The notes: generated by a model from the letters alone, not told the origin. A DNA stretch of 64,000 nucleotides from Gordonia sihwensis NBRC 108236 (GCF_000333035.1 NZ_BANU01000001.1:62001-126000); one strand, 5' to 3'. Numbered from the stretch's first letter, positions 53,015-62,495 are shown. Program-made: numbers and translations.

Positions 53015-53572
53015 ATGACCGCTCCTGGACTGCCGACTGCGGACCCGACCGCGCCACCGCGACGACCGGAGACGATCCGGCTGGCGGTGCAGCTGTGGGT
53101 GGCTGTGATCGTCTTCCAGATCGTCGCCGTCGCGTCGCGATTCAACGTCCTCAAGGCAAGCTACGAGAAGCAGGCCCGAGAACTCAGCGACCGGATGAAC
53201 GAGCCGTCGCTGACCGAGAACATGGGCGTGACCGTGCTCGTCGGGATCGTGGTCATCGTGGTACTGCTGACCGCCGTCGCCGCGCTGTTGATGTGGTTCA
53301 CCTACTCCGGCCGGACCTGGGCCCGACTGCTCCTCGGCTGGGTGAGCGCGTTCCTGACCGTCGAACTGGTCTTCGCGGTGATCGGTCTGTTCGTCGACAC
53401 CCAGGGCGGTTCGGATCTGCCGGAGGCACCCGCGTGGGGAATGGTTCCGACCATTCTCGGCGGTGTCTGCGCCGTGGGCGCCCTCGCTGCGCTGATGCAC
53501 CGCGACAGTGCGGCGTTCTGCCGTGAGGTCGCTGCATACCGTTCCCGCAACCGGCAGAATGGCGCCCGATGA
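53015..53572 (+). CDS. Membrane protein with four predicted helices (Rv0513-like)
   Basis: 185 aa. Hydrophobic segments lie at about residues 25-43, 70-95, 103-126 and 139-158; both ends are polar. A short periplasmic-type loop with many charged residues (YEKQARELSDRMNEP) separates the first two. I recognise no functional motif. It follows hemB in M. tuberculosis order, and its stop overlaps the next start (ATGA). Confidence 0.75.
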   Translation: MTAPGLPTADPTAPPRRPETIRLAVQLWVAVIVFQIVAVASRFNVLKASYEKQARELSDRMNEPSLTENMGVTVLVGIVVIVVLLTAVAALLMWFTYSGRTWARLLLGWVSAFLTVELVFAVIGLFVDTQGGSDLPEAPAWGMVPTILGGVCAVGALAALMHRDSAAFCREVAAYRSRNRQNGAR

Positions 53573-54075
53573 TTGACATTCCTTCTCGACGGAGGCCGGA
53601 GCGGCCCGATCCCAAGGATCGGCCGGCGCTGGTGGTGTGGGCCCTGCGCCTGTGGATGATCTCGGGTGCCCTGCTGATCGCGCTGGGCGTGCTGGGAGTG
53701 ATCGCCGACGCGATCAAGCTCGGTTTCGATTTCGGGGTCCTGGCGATCGACGTGCTGGTGATGCTGCTCGGCCTCGCCTACTTCCTGCTGGGCGCCAAGA
53801 CCTATCGGGGAGCGGTGCAGTGGCGGTCGTCGCTGTCGGCTCTGACGTGCGTGGTGGTCGCGATGCTCCTGCCGTTGACCATCGGCTTCCAGAGCGGTGG
53901 TCTGGCCCTGGTGCTGGCATCGGCGGTGGTGGGTCTGTTCGGCTCGGTGCTCGCGTACCGTCCGCAGGCCGACCGTTGGTTCAAATGTCGACTCGGTGAC
54001 TGCCCCGAGCCCGATTCACCCGAGTCCGCTCCCTCCGCGCCCGATTCGCCCGGAGACGGTCGTCCCGGTGAGTGA
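53569..54075 (+). CDS. Membrane protein with four predicted helices
   Basis: 168 aa. A basic N-terminus (RRRPERPDPKDRP) is followed by four hydrophobic segments between about residues 22 and 130, then a Ser/Pro/Asp-rich tail. It resembles the preceding gene in layout. No motif indicates a function. It overlaps both neighbours, by four bases upstream and eight downstream. Confidence 0.72.
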   Translation: MIDIPSRRRPERPDPKDRPALVVWALRLWMISGALLIALGVLGVIADAIKLGFDFGVLAIDVLVMLLGLAYFLLGAKTYRGAVQWRSSLSALTCVVVAMLLPLTIGFQSGGLALVLASAVVGLFGSVLAYRPQADRWFKCRLGDCPEPDSPESAPSAPDSPGDGRPGE

Positions 54076-54595
54076 GGACGCCGCACCGGACCGGAGCGAG
54101 GACCACCGGGAGCCGGGCGCCACGCTGCTCCGCGAGCCCGGCGGCAGTTGGTGGGTGGTCGCGATCGGGCCGGTGCTGATCGTCGCGACCCTCGTCATGG
54201 AGATCCTGGGCAAGGGACGCATCCACTGGGAGGTGCTCACCATCTTCGGTGTGGTCCTCGTCGGTTTCTCCCTGCTCCAGGTGGTCGCGGCGCGACAGCA
54301 CGTGTCGATGCACCTGACCGAGACCACCCTTCGCGAGGGCACGGAGACCATCGACATCGCCGACATCGTCAAGATCTTCCCGGAGAACAACGGCGTAGAG
54401 CCGCAGGACTGGGAGAGCGCGCCGGCGCTCGGCGAACTGCACGCCGTGCCGCGCCGCCGGAAGGGGATCGGCCTGCGGCTGGCAGACGGCCGGCTGGTCC
54501 AGGCCTGGGCCCGCGACGTCGACCGTCTGCGAACCGAACTGACCGAGGCTCATCTGGCCGTCAAGATGGGTCTGCCACCGAAGGGGAACCGGTAA
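54068..54595 (+). CDS. Two-helix membrane protein of unknown function
   Basis: 175 aa from the GTG at 54068. A charged N-terminus of ~27 residues leads into two adjacent hydrophobic segments (about 28-50 and 56-76), then a soluble domain (about 80-175) with EGTETIDIADIVKIFPE and a basic PRRRKGIGLRLADGR region, a PH-like layout. The function is unknown. It overlaps the preceding gene by eight bases. Confidence 0.7.
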   Translation: MSEDAAPDRSEDHREPGATLLREPGGSWWVVAIGPVLIVATLVMEILGKGRIHWEVLTIFGVVLVGFSLLQVVAARQHVSMHLTETTLREGTETIDIADIVKIFPENNGVEPQDWESAPALGELHAVPRRRKGIGLRLADGRLVQAWARDVDRLRTELTEAHLAVKMGLPPKGNR

Positions 54596-54598
54596 CTC

Positions 54599-55501
54599 TT
54601 GGCTGTGACACCGACGCTGCGGGGAGCGCTGGTATCGGCATCGGTGGCCGTGGTGGCGCTCGTCGCCATCGTCGCCGGTGCCGTGTGGATGATCGATGCG
54701 ACGCCCCATGACCATCCCGAGCCGGCAGCGCCTGCGATGCGCCCCGCACTCGTGCATCTGGGCGACAGCTACGCCTCCGGTGCGGGCACGTCGCCGCTGG
54801 TGGAGGATTCCCCGCTGATGTGCCAGCGGTCGGCGGTCAACTTCGGCGAGACGGTCGGGCGGATGCGCGGCCTGAAGGTCACCGACGTCTCGTGCGCGGG
54901 CGCGACCACCGACGATCTGAGCGCCTCGCAGTACGACGGGGTGGCTCCGCAACTCGACGCACTGGGACCGGACACCGCATACGTGACGGTGATGATCGGA
55001 GGCAACGACTCCGCCCTGTTCACCACGCTGGTGGGCGAATGCACCCGGCTGGCCCAGGACGATCCCACCGGAGCACCGTGCCGGAGCGCGCTCGGCAGGC
55101 GACCGTTCCGAGAGATCTCGGCCGGGACCGGACCGGCCGTCGCGGCAGGTCTGCGGGAGATCCGCAGCAGGGCGCCCCGGGCGGAGGTCTTCATCGTCGG
55201 CTATCCGTGGTTGATGCCGGAGAAGACCACCTGCCGGCCGGCCGTCGGTATCGCCGACGGCGACGCCGAGTACGTCCACCGGGTCGAGGCCGCGCTGAAC
55301 GGCGCGATCGCCACGGCCGCGCGGGAGACCGGTGCGACGTACATCGACATGGCCGCCCGTTCGATCGGTCACGAGGCGTGCAGCCCGCGGGGCATGCGAT
55401 GGATCGAGCCGCAGATCGGCGCCGATTCGCCGATCGTCATGCATCCCAATGAAGCCGGTCAGCGCGCGATCGCGGATGCCGTCGCGCAGCACATCCGCTA
55501 G
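54599..55501 (+). CDS. Secreted or membrane-anchored SGNH/GDSL hydrolase
   Basis: 300 aa from a TTG at 54599; a GTG at 54605 is an alternative. An N-terminal hydrophobic segment (about residues 12-33) without a lipobox anchors or exports it. The SGNH blocks are intact: Ser57 in HLGDSYASG, Gly in SCAGATT, Asn in MIGGND, and the Asp/His-type block MHPNEAGQRAIA. Six or more Cys suggest disulfides. It likely cleaves an ester in the cell envelope; Rv0518 is a positional relative. Confidence 0.85.
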   Translation: MAVTPTLRGALVSASVAVVALVAIVAGAVWMIDATPHDHPEPAAPAMRPALVHLGDSYASGAGTSPLVEDSPLMCQRSAVNFGETVGRMRGLKVTDVSCAGATTDDLSASQYDGVAPQLDALGPDTAYVTVMIGGNDSALFTTLVGECTRLAQDDPTGAPCRSALGRRPFREISAGTGPAVAAGLREIRSRAPRAEVFIVGYPWLMPEKTTCRPAVGIADGDAEYVHRVEAALNGAIATAARETGATYIDMAARSIGHEACSPRGMRWIEPQIGADSPIVMHPNEAGQRAIADAVAQHIR

Positions 55502-55622
55502 CGCGGCGTGCCTGAGGCCCCTTTAGCGCACCAACCTGGGAATATGCTCAGAACCGGCACTGCGGTGTGACGGAGTAGGCAGCGATTGGGCCGAGCGGCT
55601 CTGATTTGGAACACTGGAGGCC

Positions 55623-56981
55623 ATGGCCGCACCTCTCGACGATCCCGTGCAGAACACCGCCGTCAGCGCACAACTGTTCAAACGGGCGTCGCAGGCGGTT
55701 CCCGGAGGAGTGAACTCGCCGGTCCGCGCCTTTTCGTCGGTCGGCGGCGATCCGCGTTTCATCACGCGAGCGCAGGGCTGGAAGCTCACCGACGCCGACG
55801 GGAACGACTACGTCGACCTCATCTGCTCGTGGGGACCGATGATCCTGGGTCACGCGCATCCGGCGGTCGTCGAGGCGGTGCGAGAGGCCGCCCGGACGGG
55901 TCTGTCGTTCGGCGCGCCGACCGTCGGTGAGATCGAGTTGGCGGAGGAGATCATCGACCGAGTCGATCCGGTCGCGCGCGTCCGGCTGGTCAACTCCGGC
56001 ACCGAGGCGACGATGTCCGCGGTCCGGCTGGCGCGCGGGTTCACCGGCCGCGCCAAGATCGTCAAATTCGCCGGCTGCTACCACGGGCATGTCGACGCCC
56101 TGCTGGCCGACGCCGGCTCGGGTGTCGCCACGCTCGGCCTGCCGACCTCGCCGGGCGTCACCGGAGCCGCCGCGCACGACACGCTCGTCCTGCCGTACAA
56201 CGATCTCGCCGCCGTGGAACGGGCGTTCGCCGAGCACGGTCCCGACATCGCCGCCGTCATCACCGAGGCCGCCGCTGGCAACATGGGCGCCGTCGCGCCG
56301 GTCGCCGGGTTCAACGAAGGGCTGCGGCGCGTGACCGCCGACAACGGCGCGCTGCTCATCATGGACGAGGTGATGACCGGCTTCCGCGTGAGCCCGGCCG
56401 GTCACTACGGTCTCGACGGTGTGGCCGCCGACCTCTACACCTTCGGCAAGGTGATGAGCGGAGGGCTGCCCGCTGCCGCGTTCGGCGGTCGGTCGGAGGT
56501 GATGGACCACCTGGCTCCCATCGGCCCCGTGTACCAGGCTGGGACGTTGTCCGGCAACCCGGTGGCGGTCGCCGCCGGTCTCGCCACCCTGCGCAATGCG
56601 ACCGCCGATGTGTACGCCGCACTCGACGCCAACGCCGACCGTCTCGCGACGATGATCGGCGACGCCCTCACCGAGGCGGGCGTGGCGCACCGGGTCCAGA
56701 AGGCCGGGAACCTGTTCAGCGTCTTCTTCACCGATCCCGACGACCCGGCCGATACGCCGATCGTCGATTACGACGGCGTCAAGGCCACCCAGACCTGGCG
56801 CTTCGCACCGTTCTTCCACGCATTGCTCGCGCGCGGCGTCTACCCGCCGCCGAGTGCCTTCGAAGCGTGGTTCGTATCCGCAGCGCTCGACGACGAGGCC
56901 TTCTCGATCATCGCCGACGCACTGCCGGCCGCCGCGGCTGCCGCGGCCGCCGCGAGCAATCCCGGGGAGGGAGTCCGATGA
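55623..56981 (+). CDS. hemL: Glutamate-1-semialdehyde 2,1-aminomutase
   Basis: 452 aa. A class III aminotransferase with [11 protein letters not shown] near the N-terminus, FVNSGTEA-like [16 protein letters not shown], the cofactor Asp in [11 protein letters not shown] and the PLP-binding Lys in [15 protein letters not shown]. It makes 5-aminolevulinate from the HemA product. The C-terminus has an Ala-rich run near residues 438-445. The 121-bp upstream gap contains no operator that I recognise. Confidence 0.96.
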   Translation: MAAPLDDPVQNTAVSAQLFKRASQAVPGGVNSPVRAFSSVGGDPRFITRAQGWKLTDADGNDYVDLICSWGPMILGHAHPAVVEAVREAARTGLSFGAPTVGEIELAEEIIDRVDPVARVRLVNSGTEATMSAVRLARGFTGRAKIVKFAGCYHGHVDALLADAGSGVATLGLPTSPGVTGAAAHDTLVLPYNDLAAVERAFAEHGPDIAAVITEAAAGNMGAVAPVAGFNEGLRRVTADNGALLIMDEVMTGFRVSPAGHYGLDGVAADLYTFGKVMSGGLPAAAFGGRSEVMDHLAPIGPVYQAGTLSGNPVAVAAGLATLRNATADVYAALDANADRLATMIGDALTEAGVAHRVQKAGNLFSVFFTDPDDPADTPIVDYDGVKATQTWRFAPFFHALLARGVYPPPSAFEAWFVSAALDDEAFSIIADALPAAAAAAAAASNPGEGVR

Positions 56982-57604
56982 AGACGATCGTCCACCTGAT
57001 GCGCCACGGCGAGGTGCACAATCCCGAGGGCATCCTCTACGGCCGTCTCCCCGGCTACCGGCTGTCGGACACGGGCCGGGCCCAGGCTCAGCTGGTGGCC
57101 GATACGCTGGCCGACCATGACATCACCCATGTCTTCGCGTCGCCTCTGCAGCGGGCGCAGGAGACGGCGACGCCGATCGCGAAGGCTCACGGCCTCGAGA
57201 TCACGACGGTCACCGATCTGATCGAGGCAGACAATCAGTTCGAGGGTCTGAAGGTCTCGGTCGGCGACGGCGCGCTCAGCAAGCCACGGCACTGGCTCAA
57301 GCTGCGGGACCCGTTCACCCCGTCGTGGGGTGAGCCGTACATCCAGATCGCACACCGCATGCTGGCCGCGGCCAGCACGGCGCGTGACGCGGCGCGCGGA
57401 CACGAGGCGATCTGTGTGAGCCACCAGCTGCCCGTGTACACGCTGCGCCGCTTCCTCGAAGGCCAGCGCCTCTGGCACGACCCGCGGGTGCGGCAGTGCT
57501 CCCTGGCCTCGCTGACCACGCTCATCTACGACGACGACGCCCTGGTCGACATCGTCTACTCGGAGCCGGCCGGCGAATCGGACCCCCGGGTCACGGGAGC
57601 ATGA
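56978..57604 (+). CDS. Histidine phosphatase superfamily protein
   Basis: 208 aa, ATG overlapping the hemL stop (ATGA). The phosphohistidine is His10 in [13 protein letters not shown], with [15 protein letters not shown] and the second His in [15 protein letters not shown]. Gpm-like fold, but the motif favours phosphatase over mutase activity. Rv0525 has the same place between hemL and the thioredoxin gene. The substrate is unknown. Confidence 0.88.
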   Translation: MKTIVHLMRHGEVHNPEGILYGRLPGYRLSDTGRAQAQLVADTLADHDITHVFASPLQRAQETATPIAKAHGLEITTVTDLIEADNQFEGLKVSVGDGALSKPRHWLKLRDPFTPSWGEPYIQIAHRMLAAASTARDAARGHEAICVSHQLPVYTLRRFLEGQRLWHDPRVRQCSLASLTTLIYDDDALVDIVYSEPAGESDPRVTGA

Positions 57605-58215
57605 CCGGCGGTCGGGCGAGGCCGGGCCGGCGGACCGCCGCCGCACTGTGCGCGGTCATCGCCGCGGCGGGCCTTCTCGCGGGATGCAGCACCGGCGACG
57701 ACGCGGTCGCGACGGAGAACGGCAATCAGTTCGTCTCTCCGGGCGGTAAGACCGTCATCGAATACGACCAGGGTTCGCGCCGTGACATCGGCGATGTCAG
57801 CGGCGAGGATCTGACGGGCGACGGCACCGTGAAGTTCTCGGACTTCAAGGACAAGGTGATGGTCGTCAACGTCTGGGCGTCCTGGTGCCCGCCGTGCCGT
57901 ACCGAGTTCCGCGACTTGGAGAAGGTGTACGACGAGACCAAGGACCGCGGTGTTCAGTTCGTCGGCATCAACTTCCGGGACTCACGGTCGAGCGCGCAGG
58001 ACTTCGTGACCGATCGCAAGGTCCCGTACCCCTCGATCTACGACTACGGCGGCGCCAGCCTGGCCGCGCTCGGCGTCCCGGTGGGAGTGGTGCCGACGAC
58101 GGTGATCCTGGACCGGCAGCACCGCCCGGCCAAGGTCTACTTGCGTGCGATCACCGAGGACGAACTGCGTGATGCGGTCGTCAAGGTGGCCGAGGAAGGT
58201 CCGGCGCCGCAATGA
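57601..58215 (+). CDS. TlpA/ResA-type thiol-disulfide lipoprotein
   Basis: 204 aa, ATG overlapping the previous stop. The lipobox L-L-A-G-C gives Cys29. The thioredoxin domain has the active site Cys96-Pro-Pro-Cys99 in NVWASWCPPCRTEF and a cis-Pro in VGVVPTTVI. It should keep apocytochrome c thiols reduced on the outer face of the membrane, fed with electrons by the CcdA protein encoded next. Equivalent to Rv0526. Confidence 0.92.
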   Translation: MTGGRARPGRRTAAALCAVIAAAGLLAGCSTGDDAVATENGNQFVSPGGKTVIEYDQGSRRDIGDVSGEDLTGDGTVKFSDFKDKVMVVNVWASWCPPCRTEFRDLEKVYDETKDRGVQFVGINFRDSRSSAQDFVTDRKVPYPSIYDYGGASLAALGVPVGVVPTTVILDRQHRPAKVYLRAITEDELRDAVVKVAEEGPAPQ

Positions 58216-59021
58216 CCGAGACTCACCTGGCCGATCTGGGCGCCTCCTTCGCCGGAACGGTCACCAGCGGCCCGCTGCTGCTCGCGCTCGGGGTGTGCAT
58301 TCTGGTCGGCCTGATCTCGTTCGCCTCTCCGTGCGTGGTGCCGCTGGTCCCCGGATACCTCTCGTACCTCGCCGGGCTGGTCGGCGCCGAGGCACCGGCG
58401 GTGAGGGCCGACGAGGACCGCAAGGCCGGACGCTGGCGCGTGGTGGGGGCGGCCGGGCTCTTCGTCCTCGGCTTCACCATCGTGTACGTGCTGGCCACCG
58501 CCGCGCTCTTCGGCGTCACCTCGGTGTTCCTGGACACCGACCGGCTGCAGCTGATGCAGCGCATCGGCGGCGTGTTCACCATCGTCATGGGCCTGGTGTT
58601 CATCGGCATGATCCCGTTCCTGCAGCGTGACAAGCGGATGACGCCGCGCCGCTACTCCGGCGTCATCGGCGCCCCGATCCTCGGCGCGGTGTTCGCGGTC
58701 GGCTGGATCCCGTGCAGCAGTGCGACGCTCGGCGCCGTGATCGGCGTCGCGATGAGCACCGACGGCAACACCCCGGTCCGCGGTGCGCTGATGGTGGCCG
58801 CGTACTGCTTCGGACTCGGCATCCCGTTCATCGTTCTGGCCTTCTCCTCGGCCTGGGCGGTCCGCAGCCTCGGCTTCGTCCGCAGGCACGCGCGGACCAT
58901 CCAGATCATCGGCGGAGTACTGCTGATCGTCGTCGGCGTGATGCTGGTGGGCGGCTGGTGGAACGAGTTCGTGGACTGGATCCGGATGTCCCTGATCACT
59001 GACGTGGAGCTGCCCGTATGA
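58212..59021 (+). CDS. ccdA: CcdA-type cytochrome c biogenesis electron carrier
   Basis: 269 aa, six to seven membrane helices, ATGA overlap with the previous gene. The two redox Cys are Cys41 in SFASPCVVPLVPGYLSYLAG and the one in VGWIPCSSATLGAV. It transfers electrons from cytoplasmic thioredoxin across the membrane to the TlpA/ResA partner. Confidence 0.93.
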   Translation: MTETHLADLGASFAGTVTSGPLLLALGVCILVGLISFASPCVVPLVPGYLSYLAGLVGAEAPAVRADEDRKAGRWRVVGAAGLFVLGFTIVYVLATAALFGVTSVFLDTDRLQLMQRIGGVFTIVMGLVFIGMIPFLQRDKRMTPRRYSGVIGAPILGAVFAVGWIPCSSATLGAVIGVAMSTDGNTPVRGALMVAAYCFGLGIPFIVLAFSSAWAVRSLGFVRRHARTIQIIGGVLLIVVGVMLVGGWWNEFVDWIRMSLITDVELPV

Positions 59022-60646
59022 CCCAGCCCGTCCGACCGTCCGTCCTCTCGCGGTTCGTCGTCGCCCCGCTGCGCAAGACCTGGCGCGGACTGACCTCGAT
59101 GCGTACCGCGCTCGCGCTGCTGTTCCTGCTGGCGCTGGCCGCGATCCCGGGGGCGCTGCTCCCGCAGCGCGACCTCAACGAGCAGAAGACGCTCAAGTAC
59201 ATCGCCGATCACGGCACGCTCGGCACCTGGATGGACCGCCTGCAGCTGTTCGAGGTGTTCTCCTCGGCCTGGTTCACGGCGATCTACCTGCTGCTGTTCA
59301 TCTCGCTGGTCGGCTGCCTCACGCCGCGCACCTGGGAGCACTACAAGGCGCTGCGGACCCGGCCGGTCAAGGCCCCGCGGAACCTCGCCCGGATGCCCCG
59401 GCACATCACCGAGACCGTCGACGGCGAGCCCGCCGAGGTGGCCGATCGGATCACCTCGAATCTGCGCGGCTGGCGGACCGAGGTCCGCACCATCGAGCCG
59501 TCGGCGCGGTACCCGAAGGGTGCGGTGGAGGTCTCCGCGGAGAAGGGCTACCTGCGCGAGTTCGGCAACCTGGTGTTCCATTTCGCGCTGTTGGCGCTGC
59601 TGGTCACGATCGCCGTCGGCAAGCTCTTCGGGTACGAGGGCAGCCGAACGCTGGTCGCCGACGGCGACCAGGTGCTCTGCAACACCTCGACCGCCGTATA
59701 CGACTCGTTCCGGTCCGGATCGATGGTCGACGGGACCGGGCTCAAGCCCTTCTGCATCCGCATCGACCACTTCGAGGCCAAGTTCCTGCCCAGCGGGCAG
59801 CCCGACATGTACGACGCCACGATGGCGTACACGACCGATGTGACGGCTCCGCCGAACACTTGGCCGACGACGTCCGTCCAGGTCAACAAGCCGCTGAGGA
59901 TCGCAGGCGACCGCGTGTACGTGCTCGGCAACGGATTCGCTCCGACGTTCACCGTCACCTTCCCGAACGGCCAGACCAGGACCGAGACCACGCCGTTCAT
60001 CCCGCAGTCGACGCAGACCATGCTGTCGGAGGGCGCGGTGCGGTTCGACACCCCGGCGGGCCTGTATCCCGACGAGGACGAGCGCCGCAAGCACCAGGTC
60101 GCGATCGAGGGGCTGTTCGCCCCCGACGCGGTGTTCCCGCACGCGAACCTGCTCGACTCGGTCTCGCCGGTTCCGAACAAGCCCGCGGTCGCCATTCGCG
60201 TGTACCAGGGTGACACCGGACTGGACACCGGCCGTCCGCAGAACGTTTACTCGCTGGACCAGACCCTGATCGATCAGGGCCGGCTCAAGCAGAAGGCGTC
60301 GGTGAACCTGTCGCAGGGGGCGGACACCGTTCTCCCCGACGGCACTCGGGTGCGGTTCGACGGCTACCAGCGCTGGGTGTCGGTTCAGGTCTCGCACAAT
60401 CCGGCGCAGACCGGCGTGCTGATCTCCGCGATCGTGATGGTCGCGGGCCTGGTGGTCTCGCTCATGATCCGGCGCAGGCGTATCTGGGCTCGGATCGTGC
60501 CTGGTGCCGACGGCGATGAACGACGTACTGTAGTAGAAGTGGCCGGCCTGGCCAGGACCGACCAGGCGGGTTGGGGCGACGGATTCGAAGAGCAGGCTCG
60601 CGGACTGCTCAAGACGGATGCGCCGAAGAACCGGGCCAAGCTCTGA
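59018..60646 (+). CDS. resB: Cytochrome c biogenesis protein ResB (Ccs1)
   Basis: 542 aa. Three N-proximal membrane segments (about residues 25-45, 82-102, 185-205), a large outer domain (about 210-465) and a last helix near 468-490. TSMRTALALLFLLALAAIPGALLPQR and LREFGNLVFHFALLALLV are family hallmarks. With CcsA it forms the System II heme channel and lyase. It overlaps ccdA by four bases (ATGA). Confidence 0.93.
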   Translation: MTQPVRPSVLSRFVVAPLRKTWRGLTSMRTALALLFLLALAAIPGALLPQRDLNEQKTLKYIADHGTLGTWMDRLQLFEVFSSAWFTAIYLLLFISLVGCLTPRTWEHYKALRTRPVKAPRNLARMPRHITETVDGEPAEVADRITSNLRGWRTEVRTIEPSARYPKGAVEVSAEKGYLREFGNLVFHFALLALLVTIAVGKLFGYEGSRTLVADGDQVLCNTSTAVYDSFRSGSMVDGTGLKPFCIRIDHFEAKFLPSGQPDMYDATMAYTTDVTAPPNTWPTTSVQVNKPLRIAGDRVYVLGNGFAPTFTVTFPNGQTRTETTPFIPQSTQTMLSEGAVRFDTPAGLYPDEDERRKHQVAIEGLFAPDAVFPHANLLDSVSPVPNKPAVAIRVYQGDTGLDTGRPQNVYSLDQTLIDQGRLKQKASVNLSQGADTVLPDGTRVRFDGYQRWVSVQVSHNPAQTGVLISAIVMVAGLVVSLMIRRRRIWARIVPGADGDERRTVVEVAGLARTDQAGWGDGFEEQARGLLKTDAPKNRAKL

Positions 60647-60680
60647 TGGCTCCGGTGTGGGATGAGATGAGGAAGCGTTC

Positions 60681-61697
60681 ATGAACGACGACGCCGGCTA
60701 CGTCAACGAGACACTGGCCCGTTACTCGGACTGGCTCTACGCCACCAGCATCACCGTGTACGTGATCGCCATGCTGATGTTCCTCGGAGCGCTGGCGGCG
60801 GCACGGTACGCGAAACTGGACGAACGCCGTGAGGAACTCGTCGGTGCGAGCGTCGGGGGATCCTCGTCCGACGACCGGATGCCCGGACGTGTCGCCGGAC
60901 CCGCGCCGCGGCGGTCGCTCGGCGATCGGCTCGCCGCCATGGCCTACCCCGTGGTGTGGGTCGGGTTCCTGGCGCACCTCGGATCGATCGTGCTGCGCGG
61001 CATGGCGACCGATCGTGCGCCCTGGGGCAACATGTACGAGTTCATCTCGTTGACCTGCGTCGCCTGTGTCGGTGCCGGTCTGGTGGTGCTCCGCCGGAAG
61101 GAGTCGCGGCCGCTGCTGAGCTTCGTCCTCATCCCGGTGGTCCTGCTGATGTTCATCGCGGGCCGCTATCTGTACACGCAGGCCGCGCCCGTGGTGCCCG
61201 CGCTCAAGTCGTACTGGCTGGCGATCCACGTCTCGATCATCTCGATCTCCTCGGGCGTGCTGCTGGTGGCCGGTGTGGCCAGCATCCTGTACCTGGTGAA
61301 GAACCGATGGCCCGCAGTCGGGAGCGAGGCGGACGAGCTCGCCACCGGTGTCGGCGCGTCGCTGCGCCGGCTGCTCGATCATCTGCCGAGCGCCGACGCG
61401 CTCGACCGCACCGCGTACAAGTGCACCGTGATCGGATTCCCGCTCTTCGGTCTCGGCATCATCTTCGGTGCCATCTGGGCCGAGGCCTCGTGGGGCCGCT
61501 TCTGGGGCTGGGACCCGAAGGAGACGGTGTCGTTCATCGCGTGGGTGATCTACGCGGCCTACCTGCACGCTCGCGCGACGGCCGGATGGCGCAACGCCTC
61601 CGCGTGGATCAACGTCGCCGGCTTCGTGGCCCTGCTGTTCAACTTGTTCGCGATCAACCTGGTCGTGTCCGGACTGCACTCCTACGCCGGACTGTAG
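60681..61697 (+). CDS. ccsA: Cytochrome c biogenesis protein CcsA (ResC)
   Basis: 338 aa with eight predicted helices. The tryptophan-rich heme-handling WWD-type motif is WGRFWGWDPKETVSFIAWVIY, flanked by conserved His (HLGSIVLRG, AIHVSIIS and LHARATAGWR). It exports heme and, with ResB, attaches it to apocytochrome c. It is the last gene of the TlpA-CcdA-ResB-CcsA set, 34 bp after resB. Confidence 0.95.
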   Translation: MNDDAGYVNETLARYSDWLYATSITVYVIAMLMFLGALAAARYAKLDERREELVGASVGGSSSDDRMPGRVAGPAPRRSLGDRLAAMAYPVVWVGFLAHLGSIVLRGMATDRAPWGNMYEFISLTCVACVGAGLVVLRRKESRPLLSFVLIPVVLLMFIAGRYLYTQAAPVVPALKSYWLAIHVSIISISSGVLLVAGVASILYLVKNRWPAVGSEADELATGVGASLRRLLDHLPSADALDRTAYKCTVIGFPLFGLGIIFGAIWAEASWGRFWGWDPKETVSFIAWVIYAAYLHARATAGWRNASAWINVAGFVALLFNLFAINLVVSGLHSYAGL

Positions 61698-61718
61698 GAA
61701 TACTCCGGACTGTAGGAA
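61687..61718. repeat. 18-bp tandem duplication over the ccsA stop codon
   Basis: The 14-mer CCGGACTGTAGGAA occurs at 61687-61700 and again at 61705-61718, so the stop-codon region is duplicated with an 18-bp period. Confidence 0.7.
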
Positions 61719-61733
61719 CAGCGCCCGTCAGGA

Positions 61734-61898
61734 TCAGCGTTCGTCGAGCCTGCGCAGGAAGTCCGGGTCGTCGTCCGGTCCGCGGGGGACGCTGGACCGG
61801 TCGGAACGACCGGTCTGGTCCTGCATCCGGGACTCGACCAGCCGCCACGACAGGTAGGCGGCGACGATCACGACCAGGACTACGAACAAATACGGCAC
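61734..61898 (-). CDS. 54-residue single-pass membrane protein
   Basis: 54 aa, GTG start at 61898 with AGGAGG 9 nt upstream. Residues 3-19 (YLFVVLVVIVAAYLSWR) form a membrane helix, and the rest is a charged tail ending DPDFLRRLDER. It lies convergent to ccsA. A protein of this size (Rv0530A) occurs near the cytochrome c maturation genes of M. tuberculosis, which supports it being real. The function is unknown. Confidence 0.75.
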   Translation of the reverse strand: MPYLFVVLVVIVAAYLSWRLVESRMQDQTGRSDRSSVPRGPDDDPDFLRRLDER

Positions 61899-62039
61899 GA
61901 CCGCACTACCTCCTGACGCACGACCACTGCGCGCACGCGCGTGGAATCGCTGTCAGCCAGGCTACCGGAGAAAGAGCGATGCCCGGTCCGGGCATCGGCC
62001 CGAACCGGGCATCCCGAAGGACGTTCCGGCCTCGCGAGG

Positions 62040-62261
62040 TCAGGAGCGGTTCAGGAGCTCCACGACGTCGGCCTCGCGGAAACGACGGTGACCGCCCGGG
62101 GTGCGAATCGACTTGAGCACGCCGGACGAGGCCCAGCGGGCCACCGTCTTCGGGTTCACGTTGAACATCGCGGCGACCTGACCGGGCGTCAGGTTGTGCT
62201 GCGTCGCGAGAGCGGGGGTGATCATCCCGGTGTCGGCGGAGTTGTCGGCGAGTGCAGTCAT
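62040..62261 (-). CDS. BldC-like MerR-type DNA-binding protein
   Basis: 73 aa, ATG with AAGGAG 6 nt upstream. A single winged helix-turn-helix: LTPGQVAAMFNVNPKTVARWASSG, then VLKSIRTPGGHRRFREADVVELL. The RTPGGHRRFRE wing closely matches Streptomyces BldC, which binds direct repeats head-to-tail to control development. Here it probably regulates by the same mode. It is a distant paralog of the HTH protein at 42594. Confidence 0.9.
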   Translation of the reverse strand: MTALADNSADTGMITPALATQHNLTPGQVAAMFNVNPKTVARWASSGVLKSIRTPGGHRRFREADVVELLNRS

Positions 62262-62483
62262 CAGGTTCTCCTTGTCCTAGCTGGGCTTCGGTCACTGCGT
62301 TTCGGTAACACGGGCGCGTACGCCGCTAGACACCACAAGTACACGCATTTGTGCTGGTTGCTCGAACAGTCAGGCGTTGGTAAAGAGTCCGTAATGTCTG
62401 ATGGGCCTCGATTCTTCGCCTTGCCCACGCTGCCCGATCGTGTCGTACGAACGGTGTATTCGCAGGTAGGCGCGCGACGCCAG

Positions 62484-62489
62484 TACCCT
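62484..62489 (+). promoter_or_regulatory. -10 box TACCCT, leaderless arrangement
   Basis: TACCCT ends 6 nt before the ATG at 62496. The rest of the 234-bp gap to the divergent BldC-like gene shows only a weak repeat, CACAA and TTGTG near 62333-62352. Confidence 0.45.
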
Positions 62490-62495
62490 GGCTGT

